Position numbers and translations under genes: made by a program. The notes below the pieces were generated by a model, which saw nothing but the letters and a program-made list of their open reading frames with translations, was not told where the DNA came from and made no database searches. Below are positions 53,303 to 63,142 of a stretch of DNA of 64,000 bases, piece by piece. Position 1 is the stretch's first letter. Each line of letters begins with the position of its first letter. Location of the stretch: the NCBI RefSeq assembly GCF_014650575.1, contig NZ_BMVF01000002.1, positions 523,444 to 587,443 of the forward strand. The letters run 5' to 3'. Origin of the DNA: Streptomyces naganishii JCM 4654 (lineage in GTDB: Bacteria; Actinomycetota; Actinomycetes; Streptomycetales; Streptomycetaceae).

Positions 53303-56152
53303 TTGTCCCCGACCAGCGAGACCGCACAGGGCGGCCGCCGACTCGTCATCGTCGAGTCGCCTGCCAAGGCGAAGACGATCAAGGGCTACCTCGGCCCCGG
53401 CTACGTCGTCGAAGCGAGCGTCGGGCACATCCGCGACCTTCCCAACGGGGCCGCGGAGGTCCCCGAGAAGTACACCGGCGAGGTCCGCCGCCTCGGTGTG
53501 GACGTCGAACACGACTTCCAGCCGATCTACGTGATCAACGCGGACAAGAAGGCCCAGGTCAAGAAGCTCAAGGACCTGCTGAAGGACTCCGACGAGCTCT
53601 TCCTCGCCACCGATGAGGACCGCGAGGGCGAGGCGATCGCCTGGCACCTCCAGGAGGTCCTCAAGCCCAAGATCCCCGTCAAGCGGATGGTCTTCCACGA
53701 GATCACCAAGGACGCGATCCGGGCCGCCGTCGCCAACCCGCGCCAGCTCAACCAGCGCCTGGTCGACGCCCAGGAGACCCGTCGCATCCTGGACCGCCTC
53801 TACGGCTACGAGGTCTCCCCGGTGCTGTGGAAGAAGGTCATGCCGCGCCTGTCGGCGGGCCGCGTGCAGTCCGTCGCGACCCGGCTCGTGGTCGAGCGGG
53901 AGCGCGAGCGCATGGCGTTCCGCTCCGCCGAGTACTGGGACCTGACCGGCACCTTCTCGACCGGCCGCGCCGGCGATGCCTCCGACCCGTCCTCCCTGGT
54001 CGCCCGGCTGCAGAGCGTCGACGGCCGGCGTGTCGCGCAGGGCCGCGACTTCGACTCCCTCGGCCGGCTGAAGAGCGCGAACACCCTCCACCTCGACGAG
54101 GCGAACGCCCGCGCGCTCGCCGCCGCGCTGGAGAACACCCGCTTCTCCGTCCGCTCCGTCGAGTCCAAGCCGTACCGCCGCTCGCCGTACGCCCCGTTCC
54201 GTACGACGACGCTTCAGCAGGAGGCGAGCCGCAAGCTCGGCTTCGGCGCGAAGGCGACCATGCAGATCGCCCAGAAGCTGTACGAGAACGGCCACATCAC
54301 GTACATGCGTACGGACTCCACCACCCTGAGCGACACGGCGGTCTCCGCCGCACGCGCCCAGGTCACGCAGCTGTACGGCGCCGACTACCTGCCGCCGCAG
54401 CCGCGCACGTACGCCGGGAAGGTCAAGAACGCCCAGGAGGCGCACGAGGCGATCCGCCCCTCGGGTGATCGTTTCCGCACGCCGGCCGAGACCGGGCTGA
54501 CCGGCGACCAGTTCAAGCTGTACGAGCTGATCTGGAAGCGGACCGTCGCCTCCCAGATGAAGGACGCGACCGGGAACTCCGTCACCGTGCGCATCGGCGG
54601 CACCGCGGCCGACGGCCGGGACGTCGAGTTCAGCGCGTCCGGCAAGACCATCACCTTCCACGGCTTCCTCAAGGCCTACGTCGAGGGCGCCGACGACCCC
54701 AACGCCGAGCTCGACGACCGCGAGCGCCGGCTGCCCCAGGTCGCCGAGGGCGACGCGCTGAGCGCCGAGGAGATCACGGCCGACGGGCACGCCACCAAGC
54801 CCCCGGCCCGCTACACCGAGGCCAGCCTGGTCAAGGAGCTCGAAGAGCGCGAGATCGGCCGCCCGTCGACGTACGCCTCGATCATCGGCACCATCCTCGA
54901 CCGCGGGTACGTCTTCAAGAAGGGCACCGCCCTGGTGCCGTCCTTCCTGTCCTTCGCCGTGGTCAACCTCCTGGAGAAGCACTTCGGCCGGCTCGTCGAC
55001 TACGACTTCACCGCCCGGATGGAGGACGACCTCGACCGCATCGCCCGCGGCGAGGCCCGCGCGGTGCCGTGGCTGAAGCGGTTCTACTTCGGTGAAGGCA
55101 CCGGCGAGGGCGGCGCGGCCGACGCGGGCAACGGCGACGGCGACCACCTCGGCGGCCTCAAGGAACTGGTGACCGACCTCGGCGCGATCGACGCCCGCGA
55201 GGTGTCCTCCTTCCCCGTCGGCAACGACATCGTGCTGCGGGTGGGCCGCTACGGTCCGTACATCGAGCGCGGCGAGAAGGACACCGAGCAGCACCAGCGC
55301 GCCGACATCCCGGACGACCTCGCGCCCGACGAGCTGACCGTCGAGCTCGCCGAGGAACTGCTCGCCAAGCCGAGCGGCGACTTCGAGCTGGGCACCGACC
55401 CGGCCACCGGCCACACGATCGTCGCCAAGGACGGCCGCTACGGCCCGTACGTCACCGAGGTCCTGCCCGAGGGCACCCCGAAGACGGGCAAGAACGCCGT
55501 CAAGCCGCGCACGGCCTCACTGTTCAAGTCGATGTCCCTGGACACCGTCACCCTCGACGACGCGCTCAGGCTGATGTCGCTCCCGCGCGTGGTCGGCACC
55601 GACGCCGAGGGCCAGGAGATCACCGCGCAGAACGGCCGCTACGGGCCCTACCTGAAGAAGGGCACGGACTCGCGCTCCCTGCAGACCGAGGACCAGCTGT
55701 TCACGATCACGCTGGAGGAGGCGCTGGCGATCTACGCCCAGCCCAAGCAGCGCGGTCGCGCGGCCGCCAAGCCGCCGCTCAAGGAGCTCGGCGAGGACCC
55801 GGTCAGCGGAAAGCCGGTCGTGGTGAAGGACGGCCGCTTCGGGCCGTACGTCACCGACGGGGAGACCAACGCGACCCTGCGCTCCGGTGACAGCGTCGAG
55901 ACGATCACCCCTGAGCGCGGTTTCGAACTGCTCGCGGAGAAGCGCGCCAAGGGCCCGGCCAAGAAGACCGCGAAGAAGGCGGTCGCCAAGAAGACGACGG
56001 CCAAGAAGACCGCGGCCAAGAAGACGGCGTCCACGGCGGCCAAGAAGACCGCTGCCAAGAAGACGACCACCGCGAAGAAGACGGCGGCGAAGAAGACGAC
56101 GACCGCCGCCACCGCGAAGAAGGCGGCGGCCTCCAAGACGGCGGAGGACTGA
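53303..56152 (+). CDS. topA: DNA topoisomerase I with Lys-rich tail
   Basis: 949 residues. The TOPRIM domain has VIVESPAKAKTIKGYLG and LATDEDREGEAIAWHL; the active-site Tyr334 is in ITYMRTDSTTLS. Four C-terminal repeats with NGRYGPYLKKG-like motifs replace the zinc fingers of E. coli TopA. Residues about 886-949 are a KKTAAKKT-type tail; in S. coelicolor TopA such a tail raises DNA affinity and processivity. It relaxes negative supercoils and is essential. The TTG at 53303 is chosen from the conserved MSPTSET start; GAAGAG lies upstream. It ends before a hairpin terminator. Confidence 0.97.
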   Translation: MSPTSETAQGGRRLVIVESPAKAKTIKGYLGPGYVVEASVGHIRDLPNGAAEVPEKYTGEVRRLGVDVEHDFQPIYVINADKKAQVKKLKDLLKDSDELFLATDEDREGEAIAWHLQEVLKPKIPVKRMVFHEITKDAIRAAVANPRQLNQRLVDAQETRRILDRLYGYEVSPVLWKKVMPRLSAGRVQSVATRLVVERERERMAFRSAEYWDLTGTFSTGRAGDASDPSSLVARLQSVDGRRVAQGRDFDSLGRLKSANTLHLDEANARALAAALENTRFSVRSVESKPYRRSPYAPFRTTTLQQEASRKLGFGAKATMQIAQKLYENGHITYMRTDSTTLSDTAVSAARAQVTQLYGADYLPPQPRTYAGKVKNAQEAHEAIRPSGDRFRTPAETGLTGDQFKLYELIWKRTVASQMKDATGNSVTVRIGGTAADGRDVEFSASGKTITFHGFLKAYVEGADDPNAELDDRERRLPQVAEGDALSAEEITADGHATKPPARYTEASLVKELEEREIGRPSTYASIIGTILDRGYVFKKGTALVPSFLSFAVVNLLEKHFGRLVDYDFTARMEDDLDRIARGEARAVPWLKRFYFGEGTGEGGAADAGNGDGDHLGGLKELVTDLGAIDAREVSSFPVGNDIVLRVGRYGPYIERGEKDTEQHQRADIPDDLAPDELTVELAEELLAKPSGDFELGTDPATGHTIVAKDGRYGPYVTEVLPEGTPKTGKNAVKPRTASLFKSMSLDTVTLDDALRLMSLPRVVGTDAEGQEITAQNGRYGPYLKKGTDSRSLQTEDQLFTITLEEALAIYAQPKQRGRAAAKPPLKELGEDPVSGKPVVVKDGRFGPYVTDGETNATLRSGDSVETITPERGFELLAEKRAKGPAKKTAKKAVAKKTTAKKTAAKKTASTAAKKTAAKKTTTAKKTAAKKTTTAATAKKAAASKTAED

Positions 56153-56224
56153 GCGGCGGGCGGCGCGTGCGACGTACCGCCCGCCCGCGGCCGTGATCTT
56201 CACCATCCGTTCGCTTTACGTACA

Positions 56225-56249
56225 CCCCGGCACCTCTTTTGTGCCGGGG
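56225..56249 (+). terminator. Hairpin terminator after topA
   Basis: CCCCGGCAC pairs with GTGCCGGGG around CTCTTTT. It lies 73 bases after the topA stop and 59 bases before the next start. Confidence 0.85.
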
Positions 56250-56307
56250 CGTGCGCACGTTCGGACGGTCACCACGCGCTGTCGGTGCGTCCCGATAGGC
56301 TGAACGC

Positions 56308-59300
56308 ATGACGCGAGCCGAGCAGCCAACGGCCGACACCCCGGCCCCCGACGCCGCCCTGGTGGCGGACTCCCGCGAGCGCGCCGTCCGCGCCCTGCTG
56401 CGACGTCCCCAGACGCGGCGGCTGTGGAGCGCCCAACTGGTGGGGGGCGTCGCCGACACCGTCGCGCTGCTGGTCCTGGTCGTCCTCACCCTCCAGGCGG
56501 TCATCGCCGAGGGCTCCTTCGGCGGCGGCTACCGCGGCGCGGCCCTCGCCGTGGCGGCCGTGTTCGGGGCGCGCATCGTGGCGACCGTGCTCTTCGGCGC
56601 GGTCCTGCTCGGCCCGCTCACCTCGCTCACCTCCCACGAAGGCCCCCTGGACCGCCGCTGGACCATGGTCGGCACGGACGGCGTGCGCGCCGCGCTGCTG
56701 ATCGTCGCCCCGCTGTGGATCGACTGGACGCCGGCCAACGCGCCCGTCCTGCTGCTCGTCACCGTCTTCCTGACCGGGGTCGCCGAGCGGCTGTGGACCG
56801 TGTGCCGGGAGAGCGCGGCGCCCGCGCTGCTGCCCGCCCCGCCCCCCGAGGGCGCGACCGTGCGCCCGCTGCCCGACCACATGGACGCCCTGCGCCGCCT
56901 GACGCTGCGCACGACCTTCCTGACGATCCCGCTGGCCGCCGCCGTGCTGGTGGTCGCGTCCCTGTTCAACAACCTCCTGGGCACCGCCGTCGACTGGTTC
57001 GACCAGCACCACGCGGCCCTCGGCGCGTACGTCGCAGCCGGCCTGTTCGCCGCCTCCCTGTCCGTGCTGACTTCCCTCGAACTGCCGGACACGCGCACCC
57101 CGCGCGCGCGGTCCCCGCTCGAGGGCCTGCGCCGCCCGAAGAACGCCACCGGCGTCGACAAGGGCCGCACGGGCGCCGTCCCGCTGCTCGTGCTCGCCTC
57201 CGCCTCCGTCGCCGGGGCTATCGCCGCCGCCGTCTCCGTCTGCGCGCTGCACGCCGGGGACCTCGGCGGCGGCCCGGTGCTGTACGGGCTGGCGGTGCTC
57301 GCCCTGACCGGCGGCGTCGTCGTGGGCATCCGTACGGCGCCCAGGGCGCTGGTGTCGCTGTCGCGGCGCCGCCTGCTGGCGCTGGCGATCGCCTTCACCG
57401 GCGTCGCGCTGCTGGCCGCCGGACTGGTTCCCGACGTCACGACCGTCCTGCTGATCCTGGCGCTGGCCGGCATCGGCGCGGGCGCGGCCGCCAACACCGG
57501 GCACGCGCTGCTCGACCAGGAGACCGAGGACCACCGCCGGACGCGGATGACCGAGCACCTGCACGCGGTGGTGCGGGTCCTCGTCGCCCTCGCCGCCGTC
57601 CTCGCCCCCGTGGTCGCCGCCGCGATCGGCCCGCACCGGCTGGAGAACGGGCGGTTCGTGTTCGCCCACGGCGGCGCCGCCTTCACGCTGATGCTCGTCG
57701 GCGCGCTGCTGCTGCCGGTGGCGGCGCTCGTGCTGGCCAAGGTCGACGACCGCTCCGGCGTCCCGCTCAGGCAGGACCTGGTCGACGCCCTGCGCGGCGG
57801 CGACGACCCGGTGACGGCGCCCGCGGCCAGCGGTTTCTTCATCGCCCTCGAGGGCGGCGACGGGGCCGGCAAGTCCACCCAGGCCGAGGCCCTCGCCGAC
57901 TGGATCAGGTCCAAGGGCCACGAGGTCGTCCTCACCCGCGAGCCCGGGGCCACGCCCGTGGGCAAGCGGCTGCGGTCCATCCTGCTGGACGTCTCCTCGC
58001 AGGGCCTGTCCCACCGCGCGGAGGCGCTGCTGTACGCCGCCGACCGCGCCGAGCACGTCGACACCGTCGTACGGCCCGCGCTGGAGCGCGGCGCCGTGGT
58101 GATCACCGACCGGTACATCGACTCCTCCGTCGCCTACCAGGGCGCCGGCCGGGACCTGTCCCCGACCGAGATCGCCCGGATCTCCCGCTGGGCCACCAAC
58201 GGCCTGGTGCCGCACCTGACGGTCCTGCTGGACGTCTCCCCGGAGACCGCCCGCGAGCGCTTCACCGAGGCCCCCGACCGCCTGGAGTCGGAGCCGGCCG
58301 AGTTCCACGCGCGCGTGCGGGCCGGTTTCCTGACCCTGGCCGCCGCCGACCCCGGGCGCTACCTCGTGGTGGACGCCGGTCAGGAGCCCGAGGCCGTCAC
58401 CGCCGCCGTACGGCACCGGCTGGACCGGATCCTGCCGCTGTCCGAGGCCGAGCTGAAGGCCCAGGAGGAGGCCCGCCGCAAGGCGGAGGAAGAGGCCCGC
58501 CGCAAGGCCGAGGAGGAAGCCCGGCGCAAGGCCGAGGAGGAGCGCCTGGAGCGGGAGCGCCAGGAGCAGCTGGCCCGTCTGCGCGCCGAGGAGGAGGAGC
58601 GCAAGCGGCGCGAGCTGGAGGAGGCGCAGCGGCGCGAGGCCGAGCGGCAGGCCGAGGAGGCCCGGCAGCGCGCCGAGGAGGCGCGGCGCAGGGCCGAGGA
58701 GGAGCGGGCGCGGCTGCTCGCCGAGGAGCAGGCCCGCGCGGAGGCCGAGGCCCAGCGCAAGGCCGAGGAGGAGCGGCGCCGCAAGCAGGCCGAGGAGGAG
58801 GCGCGGCTGCGCGCCGAGGCCGAGGCGCGGCGGCTGGAGAAGCAGCAGAAGGCGGAGCTGGCCCTGCTGCGGGCCGAGGAGGCCCGGCGGGCGGCGGAGC
58901 AGGCGGCGGCCGCCGCACAGGCGGGTCCCCGCCGGCCCGCGGAACCTGAGGGTGCGGCGGTGCCGCCGGAGGCGGCGACCGTGCCGACCCCGGTCGTGAC
59001 GCCGACGAACGCGTCCGGCGGTCCCGCGGACGAGACGGCGGTTCTTCCGCCGGTGCGGGACACACGGGACGAGCAGGTCGATCGGACGGACGGAGGGGCC
59101 GAGAGCGGCGGCCGGGGCGCCTCGCGGGCTCCTCGCGGCACCGGCGAGTCCGAGTCGGAGACCACGGCGAAGCTGCCCAAGCCGCCGGTTCCCCCGGCCC
59201 CGGCGGGCGCGGCCGACGAGACGGCCGTACTGCCTCCGGTGCCGCCCGCCGGCGCGGCCGACGAGACCGCCGTACTGCCTCCGGTGAGCGCCGACGAGAC

Positions 59301-59640
59301 GGCGGTGCTGCCCCCGGTGCGCGACGAAGCCGCCGACGACACCGCCGTACTCCCGCCGGTGCGCGAGGATCCCGCGGACCGGGTTCCGCCGGGCTTCTTC
59401 CGCCAGGGGCCGCCGACGGCCGTACGGCCCGACGGCACCGACGACCGGACGCGCGAGCTGCCCCAGGTCCAGGACGACGGCGGCGCGCGTCGGCGCCCCC
59501 GGCCGGACTGGGCCGAGGAGACCCCGCTGGACGACCTGCCGACCCTGGCGGACGAACTGCTCGGACCGCGTGAGGACGGCGGCGACGGCGAGGACGCCGG
59601 AGGCAGGGACGGCGGCCGGGGTCGCGGCCGGAGGCGCTGA
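56308..59640 (+). CDS. tmk: MFS-like membrane domain fused to thymidylate kinase and a charged tail
   Basis: 1110 residues in four parts. About 40-480: an MFS-like domain with ten to twelve hydrophobic segments. About 510-710: thymidylate kinase with ALEGGDGAGKSTQAEALADW, LTREPG and ITDRYIDSSVAYQGAGRDL (DRY motif). About 712-870: an EEARRKAEEEARRKAEEE coiled coil. About 905-1020: five DETAVLPPV-type repeats, then an acidic Arg-rich end. The kinase makes dTDP for DNA synthesis; the fusion puts it at the membrane. TAGGCT lies 6 bases before the ATG. Known in streptomycetes, rare elsewhere. Confidence 0.93.
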   Translation: MTRAEQPTADTPAPDAALVADSRERAVRALLRRPQTRRLWSAQLVGGVADTVALLVLVVLTLQAVIAEGSFGGGYRGAALAVAAVFGARIVATVLFGAVLLGPLTSLTSHEGPLDRRWTMVGTDGVRAALLIVAPLWIDWTPANAPVLLLVTVFLTGVAERLWTVCRESAAPALLPAPPPEGATVRPLPDHMDALRRLTLRTTFLTIPLAAAVLVVASLFNNLLGTAVDWFDQHHAALGAYVAAGLFAASLSVLTSLELPDTRTPRARSPLEGLRRPKNATGVDKGRTGAVPLLVLASASVAGAIAAAVSVCALHAGDLGGGPVLYGLAVLALTGGVVVGIRTAPRALVSLSRRRLLALAIAFTGVALLAAGLVPDVTTVLLILALAGIGAGAAANTGHALLDQETEDHRRTRMTEHLHAVVRVLVALAAVLAPVVAAAIGPHRLENGRFVFAHGGAAFTLMLVGALLLPVAALVLAKVDDRSGVPLRQDLVDALRGGDDPVTAPAASGFFIALEGGDGAGKSTQAEALADWIRSKGHEVVLTREPGATPVGKRLRSILLDVSSQGLSHRAEALLYAADRAEHVDTVVRPALERGAVVITDRYIDSSVAYQGAGRDLSPTEIARISRWATNGLVPHLTVLLDVSPETARERFTEAPDRLESEPAEFHARVRAGFLTLAAADPGRYLVVDAGQEPEAVTAAVRHRLDRILPLSEAELKAQEEARRKAEEEARRKAEEEARRKAEEERLERERQEQLARLRAEEEERKRRELEEAQRREAERQAEEARQRAEEARRRAEEERARLLAEEQARAEAEAQRKAEEERRRKQAEEEARLRAEAEARRLEKQQKAELALLRAEEARRAAEQAAAAAQAGPRRPAEPEGAAVPPEAATVPTPVVTPTNASGGPADETAVLPPVRDTRDEQVDRTDGGAESGGRGASRAPRGTGESESETTAKLPKPPVPPAPAGAADETAVLPPVPPAGAADETAVLPPVSADETAVLPPVRDEAADDTAVLPPVREDPADRVPPGFFRQGPPTAVRPDGTDDRTRELPQVQDDGGARRRPRPDWAEETPLDDLPTLADELLGPREDGGDGEDAGGRDGGRGRGRRR

Positions 59641-59754
59641 GCCGGCTGTTCGCCCGTGGCCGGGCGGCCGGGTGGGCCCGCCCGGCCGGGTTGTCAGTGC
59701 TCCCCCGCACAATGGAGGCGGAACACGAACCGTGACGAAAGGGCCGGGTGACCC

Positions 59755-60960
59755 ATGAGCGTCTGGGACGACCTCGTCGGGCAGGAGAGGATCGGCGAGC
59801 AGCTGACCGCCGCCGCCCGGGACGCCGACGCCCTGGTCACCGCGGCCGCCTCGCACGCGCCGCCGCCGGAGGCGTCGAAGATGACGCACGCCTGGCTGTT
59901 CACGGGGCCGCCCGGCGCGGGCGTCACGCGGACGGCGCGGGCCTTCGCCGCCGCCCTCCAGTGCGTGAGCCCCGACCGGGCCCTGGGCGGCGCCCCCGGC
60001 TGCGGCTTCTGCGACGGCTGTCATACGGCGCTGGTCGGCACGCACGCCGACGTCAGCACCGTAGCCGCGGTCGGCACCCAGATCCTCGCCGAGGACATGC
60101 GCGACACCGTCCGCAAGTCGTTCACGTCCCCGGCGAACGGCCGCTGGCAGGTGATCCTGGTCGAGGACGCCGAGCGGCTGAACGAGAAGTCGGCCAACGC
60201 CGTCCTCAAGGCCGTCGAGGAGCCCGCCCCGCGCACGGTGTGGCTGCTGTGCGCCCCCTCGATCGAGGACGTCCTGCCCACCATCCGCTCCCGCTGCCGC
60301 CACCTGAACCTGTCCACCCCCTCGGTGGCCGCCGTCGCCGACATGCTCGTACGCCGTGAGGGTGTCGAACCCGACGTGGCGGCCGCCGCCGCCCGCGCCA
60401 CCCAGGGCCACGTGGACCGCGCCCGCCGCCTGGCCACCGACCCCGCGGCGCGTGAACGCCGCGCCGCCGTCCTGAAGCTGCCCCTGCGCCTGGACGACAT
60501 CGGCGGCTGCCTCAAGGCCGCCCAGGAACTGGTGGACGCGGCCTCGGAGGACGCCAAGGCGCTCGCCGAGGAGCTGGACGCGAAGGAGACCGAGGAGCTG
60601 AAGGCGGCGCTGGGCGCGGCCCAGGGCGGCCGGCTGCCGCGCGGCACCGCGGGCGTGATGAAGGACCTGGAGGACAAGCAGAAGCGCCGCCGCACCCGCA
60701 CCCAGCGCGACAGCCTCGACCTCGCCCTCACCGACCTCACCAGCGTCTACCGTGACGTCCTCGCTCTCCAGCTCGGCTCCCGCGTGGCCATCGCCAACGC
60801 CGACGCGCAGGACACCCTGGACCGCGTGGCCGCCGGCAGCTCGCCCGAGTCCACGCTGCGCCGCATAGAGGCGATCGCGGCCTGCCGCGACGCGCTCGAC
60901 CGCAACGTGGCCCCGCTGCTGGCGGTGGAGGCGATGACGATGGCCCTGAGAGCGGGCTGA
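59755..60960 (+). CDS. holB: DNA polymerase III delta-prime-like clamp-loader subunit
   Basis: 401 residues. AAA+ fold with WLFTGPPGAGVTRTARAFAA, where the Walker A lysine is Val, as expected for the non-hydrolysing delta' subunit. CGFCDGC is part of the zinc site. VEDAERLNEKSANAVLKAVE and TIRSRCRHLNL (the SRC arginine-finger motif) are kept. It helps load the sliding clamp. AAAGGG lies before the ATG, 114 bases after tmk; the tmk-holB order is conserved in bacteria. Confidence 0.93.
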   Translation: MSVWDDLVGQERIGEQLTAAARDADALVTAAASHAPPPEASKMTHAWLFTGPPGAGVTRTARAFAAALQCVSPDRALGGAPGCGFCDGCHTALVGTHADVSTVAAVGTQILAEDMRDTVRKSFTSPANGRWQVILVEDAERLNEKSANAVLKAVEEPAPRTVWLLCAPSIEDVLPTIRSRCRHLNLSTPSVAAVADMLVRREGVEPDVAAAAARATQGHVDRARRLATDPAARERRAAVLKLPLRLDDIGGCLKAAQELVDAASEDAKALAEELDAKETEELKAALGAAQGGRLPRGTAGVMKDLEDKQKRRRTRTQRDSLDLALTDLTSVYRDVLALQLGSRVAIANADAQDTLDRVAAGSSPESTLRRIEAIAACRDALDRNVAPLLAVEAMTMALRAG

Positions 60961-61120
60961 CGCCCGCCGCGCGGGTCCCCGCCGGACCGCGGCCGCTCAG
61001 CGACCGCCGCCCAACGCTGGTCGCTCGTCGCCCACCGCCGGCCGCTCGCCGCCGTCACTCGTACGAGGCACGCTGTGCACGTACAGTGCTCAGTCCATCG
61101 CGGAAGGTTACGCTCGTTCG

Positions 61121-62737
61121 ATGCACATCAGGCGCGCCCTCCGTATCCGGAGTCCCCGGCTCTCTCCCGCCCTCCGCCCGGCCCGGACCGGCGGCTCGCT
61201 CCTCGTGGCCGCCGTCCTGCTCGTCTCGGGCTGCTCCGCCGCCGGCACCCAGCAGCGCCCGGCGGCCACCCCCGCGGCGGACGCCGTGCTGGCCGCGCTG
61301 CCCCAGTCCACGCCGGCCGCCCTGTCCCGGTACTACGCGCAGAAGCTGACGTGGCGCAACTGCGGAGTCCCCGGCTTCCAGTGCGCCACGATGAAGGCGC
61401 CGCTCGACTACTCCCGGCCCTCCGCGGGCGACGTCAGACTGGCCGTCGCCCGCAAGAAGGCCACCGGCCCCGGCACGCGCATCGGCTCCCTCCTGGTCAA
61501 CCCGGGCGGCCCGGGCGGCTCGGCCATCGGCTACCTGCAGCAGTACGCGGGCGCCGGCTACCCGGCCGAGGTGCGCGCCCGTTACGACATGGTCGCCATG
61601 GACCCGCGCGGTGTGGCCCGCAGCGAGCCCGTCGAGTGCCTCGACGACCGCGGCATGGACACGTACACGCAGACCGACATGACGCCCGACGACCGCGGCG
61701 AGGTCGACGCGCTCGTGGGCGCCTACCGCAAGTTCGCGGAAGGCTGCGGCGCGCACGACCCCCGGCTGCTGCGGCACGTCTCCACGGTGGAGGCGGCACG
61801 CGACATGGACATTCTGCGCGCCGTGCTCGGCGACCGCACGCTGCACTACGTAGGCGCGTCCTACGGCACGTTCCTCGGCGCGACGTACGCCGGGCTGTTC
61901 CCGAAGCGGGTCGGCCGGCTGGTCCTGGACGGCGCGATGGACCCGTCCCTGTCGGCGCGCAGGATGAACCTGGACCAGACGGCGGGCTTCGAGACGGCGT
62001 TCCGGTCGTTCGCGAAGGACTGCGTGCGCCAGGGCGACTGCCCCCTCGGCGGCCGCGGCACGACGCCCGAGCAGGCCGGCGGCCGCCTCGCGGCCTTCTT
62101 CCGCAAGCTGGACGCGCACCCGGTCCCCACCGGCGACGCGGACGGCCGCCGCCTCGGCGAGGCGCTCGCCACCACGGGCTTCATCGCGGCGATGTACGAC
62201 CAGGCGGCCTGGCCGCAACTGCGCGAGGCGCTGAACTCGGCGATGAAGGACAACGACGGCGCCGGCCTGCTCATGCTGTCCGACAGCTACTACGAGCGTG
62301 ACGCCGACGGCCACTACAGCAACCTGATGTACGCCAACGCCGCCGTGAACTGCCTGGACCTGCCGCCCGCCTTCACCTCGCCCCAGCAGGTGCAGAAGTC
62401 GCTCCCCGCCTTCGAGAAGGCCTCCCCCGTCTTCGGCGAGGACCTCGCCTGGGCCTCCCTGAACTGCGCCTACTGGCCGGTGCGGGCGACCGGCGGGCCG
62501 CACCGCATCGTGGCGAAGGGCGCGGCCCCCATCGTGGTCGTCGGCACCACCCGCGACCCGGCGACCCCGTACCGCTGGGCCCAGTCCCTGGCCCGCCAAC
62601 TGTCCTCGGGCCGCCTGCTCACCTTCGTGGGTGACGGCCACACCGCCTACGGCCGCGGCAGCCGCTGCATCGACTCCGCGATCGACGCCTACCTGCTCCG
62701 CGGCACCCCGCCGGCCCGCGGAAAGCGCTGCTCGTAG
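61121..62737 (+). CDS. Secreted alpha/beta-hydrolase, tripeptidyl-aminopeptidase-like lipoprotein
   Basis: 538 residues. A signal peptide ends in LLVSGCSAAG, a lipobox. The hydrolase domain has LVNPGGPGGSAIGY (oxyanion region), VGASYGTFLGATYAG (nucleophile Ser), VVGTTRDPATPY (Asp) and VGDGHTAYGRG (His), the pattern of the Streptomyces tripeptidyl aminopeptidases (TAP family). It should trim peptides outside the cell. The final C-terminal TAP-like domain includes RCIDSAIDAYL with paired Cys. Single gene, just upstream of tRNA-Thr. Confidence 0.9.
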   Translation: MHIRRALRIRSPRLSPALRPARTGGSLLVAAVLLVSGCSAAGTQQRPAATPAADAVLAALPQSTPAALSRYYAQKLTWRNCGVPGFQCATMKAPLDYSRPSAGDVRLAVARKKATGPGTRIGSLLVNPGGPGGSAIGYLQQYAGAGYPAEVRARYDMVAMDPRGVARSEPVECLDDRGMDTYTQTDMTPDDRGEVDALVGAYRKFAEGCGAHDPRLLRHVSTVEAARDMDILRAVLGDRTLHYVGASYGTFLGATYAGLFPKRVGRLVLDGAMDPSLSARRMNLDQTAGFETAFRSFAKDCVRQGDCPLGGRGTTPEQAGGRLAAFFRKLDAHPVPTGDADGRRLGEALATTGFIAAMYDQAAWPQLREALNSAMKDNDGAGLLMLSDSYYERDADGHYSNLMYANAAVNCLDLPPAFTSPQQVQKSLPAFEKASPVFGEDLAWASLNCAYWPVRATGGPHRIVAKGAAPIVVVGTTRDPATPYRWAQSLARQLSSGRLLTFVGDGHTAYGRGSRCIDSAIDAYLLRGTPPARGKRCS

Positions 62738-62844
62738 CGGACCTCGTCCGCCCGGTCCGGCCCCCTCCGGGGCGTGTGCGAAGCACCCCGCGAAACTGTG
62801 TAGACTTACCGACGTTGCCGATCGCACCATAGTGCCGGCAGCGC

Positions 62845-62921
62845 GCCGCTTTAGCTCAGATGGCCAGAGCAACGCACTCGTAATGCGTAGGTCTCGGGTT
62901 CGAATCCCGAAAGCGGCTCCA
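62845..62921 (+). tRNA. tRNA-Thr (anticodon CGT), CCA encoded
   Basis: Cloverleaf: acceptor GCCGCTT/AAGCGGC, D-arm AGCTCAGATGGCCAGAGC, anticodon stem ACGCA/TGCGT around CTCGTAA, T-arm CTCGGGTTCGAATCCCGA-type. The anticodon CGT reads ACG. CCA at 62919-62921 is encoded. Its 3' half is copied exactly 180 bases downstream. Confidence 0.96.
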
Positions 62922-62961
62922 CGAAAAGCCAGGCCAGACCCCGTCTGACCTGGTCTTTTCG
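62922..62961 (+). terminator. Hairpin downstream of tRNA-Thr
   Basis: CGAAAAGCCAGGCCAGA and TCTGACCTGGTCTTTTCG pair with one bulge and one mismatch, and the right arm ends in TCTTTTCG. A relative of this hairpin follows the second tRNA fragment at 63101-63142. Confidence 0.75.
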
Positions 62962-63051
62962 CGTTCCTTTGATCGATTCGCGGTCTATACCACTGCCCTG
63001 TGAGGCCCGTACGACGGCTAGATGGGTCCAAGATGGGACCGGGAGGACCTT

Positions 63052-63142
63052 ACGCATTTGTAATGCGTAGGTCTCGGGTTCGAATCCCGAAAGCGGATCC
63101 GAGAAAAGCCAGACCAAACACCCTCTGACCTGGTCTTTTCTC
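63052..63142 (+). pseudogene. Second tRNA-Thr 3' half with hairpin, probable attachment-site scar
   Basis: 63060-63096 is identical over 37 bases to 62880-62916, the anticodon-loop end, T-arm and most of the acceptor 3' strand of tRNA-Thr. The anticodon loop here reads TTTGTAA, that is TGT, and the 5' half is absent. The flank also copies the terminator hairpin and, on the minus strand, a short SG(I/L)D(R/Q)(E/K)SIK reading that resembles an integrase end. Spacing between copies is exactly 180 bases. Confidence 0.8.
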
